From Nisaea acidiphila (GTDB lineage Bacteria > Pseudomonadota > Alphaproteobacteria > Thalassobaculales > Thalassobaculaceae), in assembly GCF_024662015.1 (NCBI RefSeq), contig NZ_CP102480.1:124001-188000 (forward strand): a stretch of DNA of 64,000 nucleotides, in the 5' to 3' direction. Below are positions 34,943-45,405 of this stretch, piece after piece (position 1 is the first letter of the stretch; each line of letters starts with the position of its first letter). Position numbers and translations under genes: made by a program. The notes under the pieces are model-generated. The model saw nothing but the letters and a program-made list of their open reading frames with translations. It made no database searches and was not told where the DNA came from.

Positions 34943-35694
34943 CAGTTCTCCTCCACGAGGCGGACATCGCCCGCCGCGATCTTTTCAAGCCGGCCATCGC
35001 CAAGCCGCAGAATCATTGTTCCGTCCGCATCGATCCCTTCGTAGAGACCCAGCTTGCGGTCCGCGCCGTTTTCGACCGAGACGGTTTGCCCGATCCAGCG
35101 GGCGCGCGCCACCCATGCGTCCCGGATAGCCCCGAAGCCGTCAGAGCACCAAGCATCATAGCGAAGCGCCAGCGCTTCCACATACAGGTTCAGGAGCGCC
35201 TCTACGGTCGGTGGTGGAACGAGATGATTTATCAGAGCGGTCGCTCGATAACGTGCCACCTCCGGCGCGTGTGCAAGATTAATCCCAACGCCGAGTAAGG
35301 CGATATATCCGCCATCGCGCGCCTGAGTCTCGGTCAGGATGCCGGAAATCTTGGCGCCGTCGAGCAGCACGTCATTCGGCCATTTGAGCTTCAGATCGGC
35401 GGCGGGAAGCAACTGCGCAACCGTATCATGCACCGCGAGGGACGCGACGAAAGAGAGCTCCTGCATTCGCGCAAGGGGAAGCCCTGGGTCCAGGATCGCC
35501 GTCGTGTAAAGGTTGCCTTCAGGCGAATGCCAAGGCCGCCCGAGGCGGCCCCGACCGACGGTCTGGCTACGCGCCCAGACTAGCGTCCGGTCCGGCGCGC
35601 CATCCCGCGCCAGCCGGCCCGCTTCGTCGCTGGTGCTGGTAACGGCGTCGAAACTGCAGATCCTGAAGCCGTGGCTCTGGCGTTCGTAATTCAA
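34942..35694 (-). CDS. birA: Biotin--[acetyl-CoA-carboxylase] ligase
   Basis: Attaches biotin to the carboxyl carrier protein. About 250 residues, catalytic domain only, without the N-terminal DNA-binding domain of E. coli BirA, so it should not act as a repressor. Motifs: FDAVTSTSDEAGRLA, the biotin loop GRGRLGRPWHSPEGNLYTT, LKWPNDVLLDGAKISGILTE and GVGINLAH. The only start between the in-frame stop upstream and the domain is TTG at 35694, which lies in the T-run of the nuoN terminator; the GGAGGA site is in the hairpin loop. Confidence 0.93.
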   Translation of the reverse strand: MNYERQSHGFRICSFDAVTSTSDEAGRLARDGAPDRTLVWARSQTVGRGRLGRPWHSPEGNLYTTAILDPGLPLARMQELSFVASLAVHDTVAQLLPAADLKLKWPNDVLLDGAKISGILTETQARDGGYIALLGVGINLAHAPEVARYRATALINHLVPPPTVEALLNLYVEALALRYDAWCSDGFGAIRDAWVARARWIGQTVSVENGADRKLGLYEGIDADGTMILRLGDGRLEKIAAGDVRLVEEN

Positions 35695-35713
35695 AAAACC
35701 CGGTCCTCCCGGG
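35693..35713 (-). terminator. Intrinsic terminator at the end of the nuo operon
   Basis: On the minus strand: CCCGG, loop GAGGA, CCGGG, then six T residues (35693-35698). The stem is short (5 bp) and the T-run carries the birA start codon, so read-through into birA is likely. Confidence 0.65.
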
Positions 35714-35736
35714 GGCGTTGAGTCACGAGGAGCCCG

Positions 35737-37197
35737 TCAGCCCGCGAACAGAGCGGAAGCGGCGGCCTTGGCGCTGCTGACCAGCGGAGCCGGAACGATG
35801 AAGAAAAGCAGCGTCACGGCGGCCATCACAGTCATGATGATCTTCAGGTCGCCGGGAACCGAATTGTCCAGCGGCTCCTCCGCCTCGTCGAAATACATGA
35901 TCTTGACGATCCGCAGATAATAGAAGGCGCCGATGACACTGGCGAGAACGCCAAGGACCGCGAGGGCGATGAGGCCGGCATCAACCGCCGCCATGAAGAC
36001 GAACCACTTGCCGAAGAAGCCCGCGAGCGGCGGGATACCCGCCATGGAGAACATGAAGATCAGGATCATAGCGGCCATGCCCGGATGGCTCTTGGAGAGC
36101 CCGGCCAGATCGTGGATCCCCTCGACCGCCCGGCCCTGCCGACGCATCGCGAGGATGCAGGCAAAGGTCCCGACATTCATGAAGAGGTAGATCGCGAGAT
36201 ATACCAGAATGCCGGCGACGCCCGCTTCGTTGGCCGCCGCTAGTCCGACCAACGCGTAGCCCATATGGCCGATCGAACTGTAGGCCATCAGTCGCTTGAT
36301 GTTGGTCTGCACGATGGCGCCGACCGCGCCTATCGCCATGGAAAGCACGGCAATCAGAGAGATGATCTGCTGCCATTCGCCAACCAAAGCGCCGAACGGC
36401 TCCAGCAGGACGCGGAGGAACAGCGCCAGTGCCGCGACCTTGGGAGCAACGGCAAAAAGCGCGGTCACCGGCGTGGGTGCCCCCTCATAGACGTCCGGCG
36501 TCCACATATGGAACGGCACGGCGGAGACCTTGAAGGCGAGGCCGCAGATCACGAAGACCAGGCCGATGATGAGACCGACCGACGGCTCGGTTCCGGCGAG
36601 ACCGGTGAAGACAGTGGCCAGCTTGTCGAACTCTGTGGTCCCGGCAAAGCCGTAGACCATGGAGGAGCCGTAAAGCAGCATGCAGGACGAGAGCGCGCCC
36701 AGGACGAAGTACTTCAGACCCGCTTCGGTCGAGCGCAGCGTGTCGCGCCGGATCGAGGCCACGACATAGAGCGCGAGGCTCTGGGTCTCGAGGCCGACAT
36801 AGAGCGCGATCATGTCGTTGGCCGAGACCATCATCATCATGCCGAGCGTGGAAAGCACGATGAGCACCGGGAATTCGAAGCGCTCGAAGCTATCCCGGCG
36901 GAAAGTGCTGCGCGACATGATGATCGCAAGCATCGAGCCCGCAAGGATCAGGATTTTGGTGAACTGGGCGAATGAGCCGCCCTGGAACATGCCGAAGAAA
37001 GCCGGCGTCGTATCACCGCCATAGGAGACGACAAGGCCGCCGGCGATCAGCATGACCGCGACAGCCAGCCAGGAGGTTGCCTCCTGCGCCTTGCCGCCTT
37101 TAAAAACGCCGAACATGAGCAAGGCAAGGGCCGAGGCCGCGAGGAAGATCTCGCCGGCCGCCGGGCTCATCACGGGAAGCGTTGTGATCGCATCCAT
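35737..37197 (-). CDS. nuoN: NADH-quinone oxidoreductase subunit N
   Basis: Antiporter-like membrane subunit of respiratory complex I. About 486 residues with about 14 helices. Typical blocks: LGLETQSLALYVVASIRRD, GAPTPVTALFAVAPKVAALALFLR, NIKRLMAYSSIGHMGYALVG and MFSMAGIPPLAGFFGKWFVF, with the Lys residues of the proton channel. The ATG at 37197 (MDAITTLPV) is preferred over an upstream one. Last gene of the nuo operon. Confidence 0.97.
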   Translation of the reverse strand: MDAITTLPVMSPAAGEIFLAASALALLMFGVFKGGKAQEATSWLAVAVMLIAGGLVVSYGGDTTPAFFGMFQGGSFAQFTKILILAGSMLAIIMSRSTFRRDSFERFEFPVLIVLSTLGMMMMVSANDMIALYVGLETQSLALYVVASIRRDTLRSTEAGLKYFVLGALSSCMLLYGSSMVYGFAGTTEFDKLATVFTGLAGTEPSVGLIIGLVFVICGLAFKVSAVPFHMWTPDVYEGAPTPVTALFAVAPKVAALALFLRVLLEPFGALVGEWQQIISLIAVLSMAIGAVGAIVQTNIKRLMAYSSIGHMGYALVGLAAANEAGVAGILVYLAIYLFMNVGTFACILAMRRQGRAVEGIHDLAGLSKSHPGMAAMILIFMFSMAGIPPLAGFFGKWFVFMAAVDAGLIALAVLGVLASVIGAFYYLRIVKIMYFDEAEEPLDNSVPGDLKIIMTVMAAVTLLFFIVPAPLVSSAKAAASALFAG

Positions 37198-37213
37198 GGG
37201 TCTCACTCCTGCC

Positions 37214-38725
37214 CTAGCGGGCGGCCACGGCCACGCCGGCATCGCCGAGCGCAACCTTGTAATTGCTGATCAGGTGATCGACCGAAACCGACATCATGTC
37301 GAGGAAGGTCGACGGATAGATCCCCATCCAGAACACCAGGATGATGAGCGGCGCGAAGACTGCGATCTCGCGCGGCGAGAGATCCAGCAGCTTCTTCAGC
37401 GCCTCTTTCTCCATCACCCCGAAGACGATCCGACGATAGAGGTAGAGCGTGTAGGCAGCGCCGAGGATCAGCCCCGTCGAAGCCAGCGCCGCGACCCATG
37501 TATTGTCCTGGAACGCTCCCATGAGGACCAGGAATTCGCCGATGAAACCGCCGGTGCCCGGCAGGCCGACCGATCCCATCGCGAAGATCATGAAGACCAG
37601 CGCATATCGCGGCATGCGCTCGACGAGGCCGCCGTAAGCCGAGATTTCACGCGTGTGCATCCGGTCGTAGACGACGCCGACGCAAAGGAAGAGCGCGCCC
37701 GAGATGATGCCGTGGCTCAGCATCAGAAAGATCGCGCCTTCCAGTCCCTGGGTCGTCATGGTGAACATGCCAATGGTCACGAACCCCATATGCGCGATCG
37801 AGGAATAGGCGATCAGCTTCTTCATGTCCTCCTGCACGAGCGCCACCAGGGAGGTGTAGATCACCGCGACGATGCTGAGAGCATAGATCAGCGGGGTGAA
37901 GAATTCGGTCGCTTCCGGGAACATCGGAATGGAGAAGCGGAGGAAACCGTAGCCGCCCATCTTCAGGAGCACGCCGGCCAGGATCACGGAACCGGCGGTC
38001 GGCGCCTCCACGTGGGCGTCGGGCAGCCAGGTATGAACCGGCCACATCGGCACCTTCACCGCGAAGGAGGCAAAGAAGGCAAGCCAGAGCCAGGTCTGCA
38101 GTTCCACCGGGAAGCCGGCCTGCATAAGGCTCGGGATGTCGGTCGTGCCGGCCTGCAGATACATCGCCAGGATCGCGATCAGCATCAGCACGGAGCCGAG
38201 CAGCGTGTAGAGGAAGAACTTGAAAGCCGCGTAGACCCGTCGCGCGCCGCCCCAGACGCCGATGATCAGGAACATCGGGATCAGCACGGCCTCGAAGAAG
38301 ATATAGAAGACCAGGATATCGAGCGCGCAGAACATGCCGACCATCAAGGTCTCGAGCACGAGGAACGCGATCATGTATTCCTTCACGCGCTTCTGCACCG
38401 CCTCCCAGCTCGCCAGGATGCAGATCGGCGTCAGCAGGGTCGAGAGCAGCACGAACCACATGGAGATGCCGTCGACGCCCATGTGATAACCGATGCCCCA
38501 GTCGGGCAGCCATTCGCGTTTCTCGACGAATTGGAAATCCGCCGTCGCCGGGTCGAACCCGGCCCAGATCAGCAGCGAGATGACGAAGGTGATGAGCGAG
38601 GTCCAGAGCGCGACATAACGGGCGTTCCGCGCGACCTGCTCCTCCTCGCCCCGGGTCAGCGCGACGAAGAGCGCGCCCGCGAGCGGCAGGAACGTAACCA
38701 GTGAAAGCAGCGGCCAATCGCTCAT
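37214..38725 (-). CDS. nuoM: NADH-quinone oxidoreductase subunit M
   Basis: Antiporter-like membrane subunit of complex I; 503 residues, about 14 helices. Seen: [70 protein letters not shown] and [18 protein letters not shown]. It follows nuoL by 4 nt and precedes nuoN by 16 nt. Confidence 0.98.
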   Translation of the reverse strand: MSDWPLLSLVTFLPLAGALFVALTRGEEEQVARNARYVALWTSLITFVISLLIWAGFDPATADFQFVEKREWLPDWGIGYHMGVDGISMWFVLLSTLLTPICILASWEAVQKRVKEYMIAFLVLETLMVGMFCALDILVFYIFFEAVLIPMFLIIGVWGGARRVYAAFKFFLYTLLGSVLMLIAILAMYLQAGTTDIPSLMQAGFPVELQTWLWLAFFASFAVKVPMWPVHTWLPDAHVEAPTAGSVILAGVLLKMGGYGFLRFSIPMFPEATEFFTPLIYALSIVAVIYTSLVALVQEDMKKLIAYSSIAHMGFVTIGMFTMTTQGLEGAIFLMLSHGIISGALFLCVGVVYDRMHTREISAYGGLVERMPRYALVFMIFAMGSVGLPGTGGFIGEFLVLMGAFQDNTWVAALASTGLILGAAYTLYLYRRIVFGVMEKEALKKLLDLSPREIAVFAPLIILVFWMGIYPSTFLDMMSVSVDHLISNYKVALGDAGVAVAAR

Positions 38726-38729
38726 GGTC

Positions 38730-40661
38730 TTAGTTCCCGCTCATCAGCATGTACCAGGAGATGATGGCCACCACGCCAATCATCATCGCGAAGGCATAGT
38801 GGTAGACATAGCCCGACTGCAATTTGCCGGCCCGGACAGCCGCGAGACGGGTCACCAGACTGACGCCGTCCGGACCGAAGCCGTCGATGATCGCGCCGTC
38901 GCCGTTCTTCCAGAAGATGCGGCCGAGCTTCATCGCCGGACGCACGAAGAGGAAGTCGTAGAGCTCGTCGAAGTACCATTTGTTCAGCAGGAACAGGTAG
39001 ACCGGGCGGAAACTGCTCGCGACCTTCGCCGGAAGCCCCGGCATGAACATGTACATCAGATAGGCGAGCCCGATTCCGGCGACGGTCATGACGATCGGCA
39101 GGATTTTCACCCAGGCCGGGACATGGTGCGCGCCCTCGATCGTATCGTTGCCTTCGGCGACAAAGATCGCCGCGCCCCAGAACTCCTCGCGGAGATGGCC
39201 GCCGAAATATTCGTAGCCGAGCCAGCCGGAGAGCACGGCGCCGACCGCGAGGACCATCAACGGAACGGTCATCACGATCGGGGATTCGTGGATGTGGCTC
39301 ATCACTTCCTGGCTCGCGCGCGGCGTTCCGTGGAAGGTCATGATCAGCAGGCGCCAGCTGTAGAAAGCGGTCATGAAGGCAGCGCCAACGCCGAGCCAAA
39401 AGGCATAGTCGCCGATCCCGGTATGTTTGGCGTAGGCCACCTCGATGATCAGGTCCTTGGAGTAGAACCCGGCGAAGGGCGGCAGGCCCACGAGCGCCAA
39501 GCTGCCGATCCACATCATGATGTAGGTGAGTTTGATGTGCTTCCAGATGCCGCCCATGTGACGCATGTCCTGCTCGTCCGACATGGCATGGATCACGGAG
39601 CCCGCGCCGAGGAACAGCAGCGCCTTGAAGAAGGCGTGGGTCATCAGGTGGAATATGGCGGCGGAATAGGCCGAAACGCCGCAGGCGAAGAACATGTAGC
39701 CGAGCTGACTGCAGGTCGAATAGGCGATCACCCGCTTGATATCGTTCTGGCAGAGACCGACGGTCGCGGCGAAGAAAGCCGTCGTCGCCCCGACGACCGT
39801 GATCACCATCAGTGCGGTCTCGGAGAACTCCATCATCGGCGAGAGGCGCGCGACCATAAAGACTCCGGCCGTCACCATGGTGGCGGCGTGGATAAGCGCG
39901 GAGACCGGGGTCGGGCCTTCCATCGCGTCCGGCAGCCAGGTGTGCAGCCCGAGCTGCGCCGACTTGCCCATCGCGCCGATGAAGAGCAGCAGGCAGAGCA
40001 CAGTCATCGCATGCCACTCGTAGTCCAGGAACTCCATCGTCATGGAGGCCTTCTCCGGCACGGCGGCGAAGATGTCGTCGAGCACAACGGTATCGAACAG
40101 CAGATAGGTGCCGAAGATGCCGAGCGCGAAGCCGAAATCGCCGACGCGGTTGACGATGAAGGCCTTCATCGCGGCGGCGTTGGCGGACGGTTTGTGGAAC
40201 CAGAAACCGATCAGCAGGTAGGACGCGAGCCCGACGCCTTCCCAGCCGAAGAAGAGCTGGATCAGGTTGTCGGCCGTCACCAGCATCAGCATCGCGAAGG
40301 TGAAGAGGCTGAGATAGGCCATGAAGCGCGGCTTGGACGGATCGTGGCTCATGTAGCCGATCGAATAGACATGCACCATGCTCGAAACGCCAGTGACCAC
40401 GATCAGCATGACCGCCGTCAGCGTATCGAAGCGCAGCGACCAAGCCGCCTCCATCGAACCGGATGCGATCCAGGTAAAGAGTTCGATCGTGACCGGGTTT
40501 CCGCCGAGCGCGACATCGAAAAAGGCAAGGATCGAAAGGGCAAGCGACAGGACCATCGCTCCGCAGGTGACCAGCTGTGCCGGCCGGTCTCCGATGGCCC
40601 TGTTTCCGAGCCCCGCGATGAGACTGCCGAGCAACGGCAGGAAGACGATTGCGGCGTACAT
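38730..40661 (-). CDS. nuoL: NADH-quinone oxidoreductase subunit L
   Basis: Largest antiporter-like subunit of complex I, carrying the long lateral helix that couples the proton channels. 643 residues. Blocks: [63 protein letters not shown] and [21 protein letters not shown]. The C-terminal portion has the extra helices expected. It follows nuoK by 6 nt. Confidence 0.98.
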   Translation of the reverse strand: MYAAIVFLPLLGSLIAGLGNRAIGDRPAQLVTCGAMVLSLALSILAFFDVALGGNPVTIELFTWIASGSMEAAWSLRFDTLTAVMLIVVTGVSSMVHVYSIGYMSHDPSKPRFMAYLSLFTFAMLMLVTADNLIQLFFGWEGVGLASYLLIGFWFHKPSANAAAMKAFIVNRVGDFGFALGIFGTYLLFDTVVLDDIFAAVPEKASMTMEFLDYEWHAMTVLCLLLFIGAMGKSAQLGLHTWLPDAMEGPTPVSALIHAATMVTAGVFMVARLSPMMEFSETALMVITVVGATTAFFAATVGLCQNDIKRVIAYSTCSQLGYMFFACGVSAYSAAIFHLMTHAFFKALLFLGAGSVIHAMSDEQDMRHMGGIWKHIKLTYIMMWIGSLALVGLPPFAGFYSKDLIIEVAYAKHTGIGDYAFWLGVGAAFMTAFYSWRLLIMTFHGTPRASQEVMSHIHESPIVMTVPLMVLAVGAVLSGWLGYEYFGGHLREEFWGAAIFVAEGNDTIEGAHHVPAWVKILPIVMTVAGIGLAYLMYMFMPGLPAKVASSFRPVYLFLLNKWYFDELYDFLFVRPAMKLGRIFWKNGDGAIIDGFGPDGVSLVTRLAAVRAGKLQSGYVYHYAFAMMIGVVAIISWYMLMSGN

Positions 40662-40667
40662 CCGGCC

Positions 40668-40979
40668 TTACCCTTTCATCAGGTTGATGTCTTCGACAGC
40701 GATGCTGCCGCGGTTGCGGAAGTACACAACCAGGATGGCGAGGCCGATGGCGGCCTCGGCGGCAGCAACGGTCAGCACGAAGAGCGCGAAGACCTGCCCG
40801 ACGAGATCGTTCAGGAAGACCGAGAAAGCGACCAGGTTGATGTTCACCGCGAGCAGCATCAGCTCGATCGACATCAGAATGATGATCACGTTCTTCCGGT
40901 TCAGGAAGATGCCGAACATGCCGAGCGTGAAGAGCACGGCGGCGACGGTCAGGTAATGGGCGAGACCGATTTCCAGCAT
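40668..40979 (-). CDS. nuoK: NADH-quinone oxidoreductase subunit K
   Basis: Small membrane subunit of complex I; 103 residues and three helices. [21 protein letters not shown] contains the conserved Glu residues of the E-channel, and [19 protein letters not shown] is the family signature. 2-nt gap to nuoJ. Confidence 0.97.
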   Translation of the reverse strand: MLEIGLAHYLTVAAVLFTLGMFGIFLNRKNVIIILMSIELMLLAVNINLVAFSVFLNDLVGQVFALFVLTVAAAEAAIGLAILVVYFRNRGSIAVEDINLMKG

Positions 40980-40981
40980 GA

Positions 40982-41587
40982 TCAGGCGCCTCCCCCGCGC
41001 GGAACTTCGACGACTTCGACGGTCTCGTCCGTGGTCCGGGCGAGCTGCGCGGATATCCGCTGCCGCTTCACGCCCTCGCGGGTCCGCAGCGTCAGCACGA
41101 TGGCGCCGATCATGGCGATGAGCAGGATCAGTCCCGCCGCCTGGAAGAGATAGACGTAGCGGGTATAGAGCAGCGCCCCGAGCGCGTGGGTATTGCTAAC
41201 CTGCGATGCGTCCGGAGCGGGCGCCGAGGTCACCAGCTCGGGAGCGATGGCCCAGCTCGTTACGACGAAGAACAACTCGACGAAGATCACGATGCCGATC
41301 AGCACACCGATCGGCAGATATTTCATGAAGCCCTGCCGGAGCTCGACGAAGTTGATATCGAGCATCATGACGACGAAGAGGAAGAGCACCGCGACCGCGC
41401 CGACATAGACGACAACCAAGAGCATGGCGATGAACTCGGCACCGAGCAGGACGAAGAGGCCCGCAGCGTTAAAGAATGCCAGGATCAGGAACAGTACCGA
41501 ATGCACCGGGTTCCTCGAGGAAACCACCATGATACCGGAAGCAATGGTGATCGCGGCAAACACATAGAAGACAAGTGCCTGGATCAT
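40982..41587 (-). CDS. nuoJ: NADH-quinone oxidoreductase subunit J
   Basis: Membrane subunit of complex I with a flexible helix near the E-channel; 201 residues and five helices. [38 protein letters not shown] and the [21 protein letters not shown] segment are diagnostic. Its ATG overlaps the stop of a 25-codon ORF (41584-41661) by four bases. The C-terminal tail is charged. Confidence 0.97.
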   Translation of the reverse strand: MIQALVFYVFAAITIASGIMVVSSRNPVHSVLFLILAFFNAAGLFVLLGAEFIAMLLVVVYVGAVAVLFLFVVMMLDINFVELRQGFMKYLPIGVLIGIVIFVELFFVVTSWAIAPELVTSAPAPDASQVSNTHALGALLYTRYVYLFQAAGLILLIAMIGAIVLTLRTREGVKRQRISAQLARTTDETVEVVEVPRGGGA

Positions 41588-41661
41588 CGGCGCCCTCCCC
41601 CCGCCGCGTGTGCGACGGGCGATTTCTGAGTCATCTCAGCCATTTCGCCGGCTTTCTTCAT
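41584..41661 (-). CDS. Possible 25-aa small protein in the nuo operon
   Basis: Open reading frame of 25 codons (begins MKKAGEMAEMTQKS, ends GGGRR) in the 97-nt gap between nuoI and nuoJ. It has a good Shine-Dalgarno (GAGGGGAAC before the ATG) and its stop overlaps the nuoJ start as ATGA, the same coupling used elsewhere in this operon. The peptide is basic, with no membrane helix. It could be a genuine small protein or a coupling ORF that loads ribosomes onto nuoJ. Confidence 0.45.
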   Translation of the reverse strand: MKKAGEMAEMTQKSPVAHAAGGGRR

Positions 41662-41684
41662 GTTCCCCTCGCCCCCCGGCACCG

Positions 41685-42173
41685 TCAGCGATACGGCGCT
41701 TCGACGGTCAGATTATGCGCGATCTCGCGCTCCCAGCGGTCCCCGTTCGCGAGTAGTTTGTCCTTGTTGTAGAACAGTTCCTCGCGGGTTTCCGTGGCGA
41801 ATTCGAAATTCGGTCCCTCGACGATCGCATCGACCGGGCAGGCCTCCTGACAGAAGCCGCAATAGATGCATTTCGTCATGTCGATATCGTAGCGGGTCGT
41901 CCGCCGGCTGCCGTCTTCGCGCGGCTCCGCCTCGATGGTAATGGCCTGCGCCGGACAGATCGCCTCGCAGAGCTTGCAGGCGATGCAGCGCTCCTCGCCG
42001 TTCGGATAGCGGCGCAGCGCATGCTCGCCGCGGAAACGGCTGCTGATCGGCCCCTTCTCGTAGGGGTAGTTGATCGTCACCTTCGGCTTGAAGAAGTATT
42101 TCAGCGTCAGGTACATCCCGGATAGCAGCTCGGTCAGCAGAAGCCCGCGCGCACTTTGTTGCAGCATGCTCAT
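41685..42173 (-). CDS. nuoI: NADH-quinone oxidoreductase subunit I
   Basis: Peripheral-arm subunit that carries two [4Fe-4S] clusters (N6a and N6b). 162 residues. Both ferredoxin motifs are intact: [19 protein letters not shown] and [19 protein letters not shown]. The N-terminal hydrophobic stretch docks it to the membrane. It follows nuoH by 62 nt. Confidence 0.98.
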   Translation of the reverse strand: MSMLQQSARGLLLTELLSGMYLTLKYFFKPKVTINYPYEKGPISSRFRGEHALRRYPNGEERCIACKLCEAICPAQAITIEAEPREDGSRRTTRYDIDMTKCIYCGFCQEACPVDAIVEGPNFEFATETREELFYNKDKLLANGDRWEREIAHNLTVEAPYR

Positions 42174-42176
42174 GGC

Positions 42177-42221
42177 TCAGCCTCTCTCCCAGATGCGTGT
42201 TTGGTTGGCGTTCGGCGTCAT
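42177..42221 (-). other. Very short ORF before nuoI (14 codons)
   Basis: ATG at 42221 with GGGAGG about 8 nt upstream; 14 codons (MTPNANQTRIWERG) and a stop 3 nt before the nuoI ATG. It is too short to call a gene with confidence. It may instead be a leader that couples translation of nuoH and nuoI. Confidence 0.25.
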
Positions 42222-42235
42222 GATCGCGTCCTCCC

Positions 42236-43264
42236 TCAGCTCAGCACCGGATCCGGCACCCAGCCGAAGGCGACGAGCACGCCGGCGGTGATGACGACCC
42301 AGATCAGGGAGAATGGGAGGAAGACCTTCCAGCCGAGACGCATCAGCTGGTCGTAGCGATAGCGCGGGAAGGTCGCCCGAACCCAGAGGAAGAAGAACAG
42401 CACGAAGCAGATCTTCAGCGCGAACCAGATCGGTCCCGGAACCCAGTTGAACGGCGCCACGTCGAAAATCGGAAGCCAGCCGCCCAGGAACAGAATCGTG
42501 GTGATCCCGCTCATCAGGATCATGTTCGCGTATTCGCCGAGGAAGAACAGCGCGAAGGTCATCGAGGAATACTCGACGAAATAGCCCGCAACCAGCTCCG
42601 ACTCGCCTTCCGGAAGGTCGAACGGAGCACGGTTGGTCTCGGCCAGCGCCGAGACGAAGAAGATCACGAACATCGGCAGCAGCGGAATGGCGAACCAGAC
42701 CGTCTTCTGCGCCTCGACGATGGCCGAGAGGTTCAGCGAGCCGACACAGAGCAGGACGGTGATCATGACGAAGCCGATCGAGACTTCGTAGGAGACCATC
42801 TGCGCCGCCGAGCGGAGCGCGCCGAGGAAGGCATATTTCGAGTTCGAGGCCCAGCCCGCCATGATGACGCCGTAGACGCCGAGCGACGAGATCGCGAAGA
42901 GATAGAGCACGCCGACATTGATATCCGCCAGCACCATGCCCTCGTCGAACGGGATCACCGCCCAGGCGATCATCGCAAGGATGAAGGTCAGCATTGGCGC
43001 CATCGCGAACATGATCTTGTTCGCGCCGGCCGGCAGAATGGTTTCCTTGGCGAACAGCTTCACGCCGTCCGCGAGCGGCTGCAGCAAGCCGAACGGGCCG
43101 ACCACGTTCGGCCCCTTGCGGAGCTGCATGAAGCCGATGACCTTGCGCTCGAAATAGGTCAGGTATGCGACGGCCACCAGAAGCGGCACCACGATGGCCA
43201 GAATCTGCGCCAGGATGATCGCTGTCGGGATCACGTAGGTGTCGAGGATCGCATTCATATCCAT
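42236..43264 (-). CDS. nuoH: NADH-quinone oxidoreductase subunit H
   Basis: Membrane subunit that forms part of the quinone site and links the arms of complex I; about 342 residues, eight helices. Motifs: [64 protein letters not shown] and [22 protein letters not shown]. The ATG at 43264 is preferred; a longer frame adds Arg/Gly-rich residues. Confidence 0.98.
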   Translation of the reverse strand: MDMNAILDTYVIPTAIILAQILAIVVPLLVAVAYLTYFERKVIGFMQLRKGPNVVGPFGLLQPLADGVKLFAKETILPAGANKIMFAMAPMLTFILAMIAWAVIPFDEGMVLADINVGVLYLFAISSLGVYGVIMAGWASNSKYAFLGALRSAAQMVSYEVSIGFVMITVLLCVGSLNLSAIVEAQKTVWFAIPLLPMFVIFFVSALAETNRAPFDLPEGESELVAGYFVEYSSMTFALFFLGEYANMILMSGITTILFLGGWLPIFDVAPFNWVPGPIWFALKICFVLFFFLWVRATFPRYRYDQLMRLGWKVFLPFSLIWVVITAGVLVAFGWVPDPVLS

Positions 43265-43272
43265 CTGACGTC

Positions 43273-45369
43273 TTACCCCTCGGTCCCGGTCCGGCCCTGC
43301 TTCGGCAGGACGAACACCTCGGTACATTCGGCCATCGTCTTGGAGGCCCGGCTGATCGGGTCGGTCATGTAGAAATTCTCGACCGTAATGCCGAAGCCGG
43401 TCTCGCCCATTGCCCCCTCGGTGCCGAACGGCCCCCATTCCGCGACCGGCGCGACGTCGATCTCGGTGAAGATCTCGTTCTCGGCGCGGAGCTTGGCGCG
43501 CAGCTGTTCGAGGCTGTCAAAGGGAAGCGGGTTGCCGATATGAGCGGAGAGCGCACGCAGGATGGCCCAGTCCTCGCGGGCCTCGCCCGGCGGGAACGCG
43601 GCCCTCAAACCGAGCTGCACCCGCCCCTCGGTATTGACGTAGAGCGCGTCCTTCTCGGTATAGGCCGCGCCCGGCAGAATTACGTCGGCGCGGTGCGCGC
43701 CGCGATCGCCGTGATGGCCTTGATAGATCACGAAGGCATCGCCGAACCGCTGGGTGTCGATCTCGTCGGCGCCGAGCAGATAGACCGCCTTGATCGCGCC
43801 CTTGGACGCGCCCTCGAGAATGCCGGCGACGTCCGCACCGCCCTCGCCCGGCAGGAAGCCGAGATCGAGGCCGCCGACGCGGGCGGCCGCAGTATGGAGG
43901 ATATTGAAACCGTTCCAGGCCGGGATCTCGTTGCCATCCTCGTCCTTGGACGCGGAGACCAGCATGCCGGTGCTCTCGGCGATCTTGCGCGCCGTGGCCA
44001 GCACAGCGCCGCCATCATCTCGTGCCAGCGCTCCCATCCCGAGGATGATCATCGGCCGCTCGGCGTCCTTCAGGACCGATGCGAAAGCATGCTTGCCGTC
44101 AGCGACCTCACCGAGGGTCTGCGGACCGGCGCCGAGATGATCGTACTCATAAGTCAGATCGACCGGCGCGCCGATCAGGCCGACCTTGAGGCCGCCGGCG
44201 AGCCAGCGCTTGCGGATGCGCGTGTTCAGCACCGCCGCGTCCCAGCGCGGGTTGGCGCCGACTATCAGGATCGCATCCGCGTCCTCGATGCCGGCGATGG
44301 TGGAATTGAAGAGATAGCCCGCCCGGCTCGTCGCATCGAGCTTGGCCCCGTCCTGGCGGCAATCCAGGTTCGGCGAACCGAGCGCGGTCATGATCCCTTT
44401 CAGGGCATACATGGATTCGACATCGGCCGTATCGCCGGCGATCGCCGCGATCTCGCCGCCTTTCAGCCCCTTCAGCTTCGCCGCGACCGTCGTCAGGGCC
44501 TCTTCCCAGGAGGCGGGCTGCAATTTGCCATCCTTGCGGATATAGGGCCGGTCGAGCCGCTGCCGCTTCAGGCCGTCGCAGGCATAGCGCGTCTTGTCGG
44601 AGATCCATTCCTCGTTCACGTCCTCATGCAGGCGCGGCAGGACGCGAAGCACCTCGCCGCCGCGCGCATCGACGCGAATGTTCGAGCCTACCGCGTCCAT
44701 CACGTCGACGGACTCGGTCTTGCGCAGCTCCCAGGGGCGCGCAACGAAGGCATAGGGCTTGGAAGTCAGCGCACCGACCGGGCAGAGGTCGATCACGTTG
44801 GCAGACATCTCGCTGTCGATCGCCTTCTCGAGATAGGTCGTGATCTCCGCGTTCTCGCCGCGGCCGAGCAGGCCCATGTCGGTGACGCCGGCGACTTCCG
44901 TCGAAAACCGGACGCAGCGGGTGCAATGGATGCAGCGGGTCATGATGGTCTTGACCAGCGGCCCCATATATTTGTCTTCGACCGCCCGCTTGTTCTCGTC
45001 GAAGCGGCTGCAATCCTGGCCGAAAGCCATCGCCTGGTCCTGCAGGTCGCATTCGCCGCCCTGGTCGCAGATCGGGCAATCGAGCGGGTGGTTGATGAGG
45101 AGGAACTCCATCACCCCTTCCCGTGCCTTCTTCACCAGCTCGCTGTCGGTACGGATCACCATGCCGTCGCCGGCCGGCATCGCGCAGGACGCGACCGGCT
45201 TCGGCGAGCGTTCCATCTCGACGAGGCACATCCTGCAGTTCCCGGCGATGGAAAGCCGTTCGTGGTAGCAGAAGCGGGGGATTTCGGCGCCGGCTTTCTC
45301 GCAGGCCTGGAGCACGGACGCCCCGGCGGGGACTTCGACCTCGACCCCGTTGACCGTCAATTTAGGCAT
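43273..45369 (-). CDS. nuoG: NADH-quinone oxidoreductase subunit G
   Basis: Large iron-sulfur subunit of complex I; 698 residues. The N-terminal [2Fe-2S] domain has [19 protein letters not shown] plus CAMP. Next come the [17 protein letters not shown] (N5) and [10 protein letters not shown] with DLCPVGAL (N4) sites, then a molybdopterin-oxidoreductase-like domain without Mo ligands. No extra N7 cysteine set is seen. It precedes nuoH by 8 nt. Confidence 0.98.
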   Translation of the reverse strand: MPKLTVNGVEVEVPAGASVLQACEKAGAEIPRFCYHERLSIAGNCRMCLVEMERSPKPVASCAMPAGDGMVIRTDSELVKKAREGVMEFLLINHPLDCPICDQGGECDLQDQAMAFGQDCSRFDENKRAVEDKYMGPLVKTIMTRCIHCTRCVRFSTEVAGVTDMGLLGRGENAEITTYLEKAIDSEMSANVIDLCPVGALTSKPYAFVARPWELRKTESVDVMDAVGSNIRVDARGGEVLRVLPRLHEDVNEEWISDKTRYACDGLKRQRLDRPYIRKDGKLQPASWEEALTTVAAKLKGLKGGEIAAIAGDTADVESMYALKGIMTALGSPNLDCRQDGAKLDATSRAGYLFNSTIAGIEDADAILIVGANPRWDAAVLNTRIRKRWLAGGLKVGLIGAPVDLTYEYDHLGAGPQTLGEVADGKHAFASVLKDAERPMIILGMGALARDDGGAVLATARKIAESTGMLVSASKDEDGNEIPAWNGFNILHTAAARVGGLDLGFLPGEGGADVAGILEGASKGAIKAVYLLGADEIDTQRFGDAFVIYQGHHGDRGAHRADVILPGAAYTEKDALYVNTEGRVQLGLRAAFPPGEAREDWAILRALSAHIGNPLPFDSLEQLRAKLRAENEIFTEIDVAPVAEWGPFGTEGAMGETGFGITVENFYMTDPISRASKTMAECTEVFVLPKQGRTGTEG

Positions 45370-45405
45370 TGCGCTCTCCCCCGAGGCACTTCGTCGTCAC
45401 GCGCA

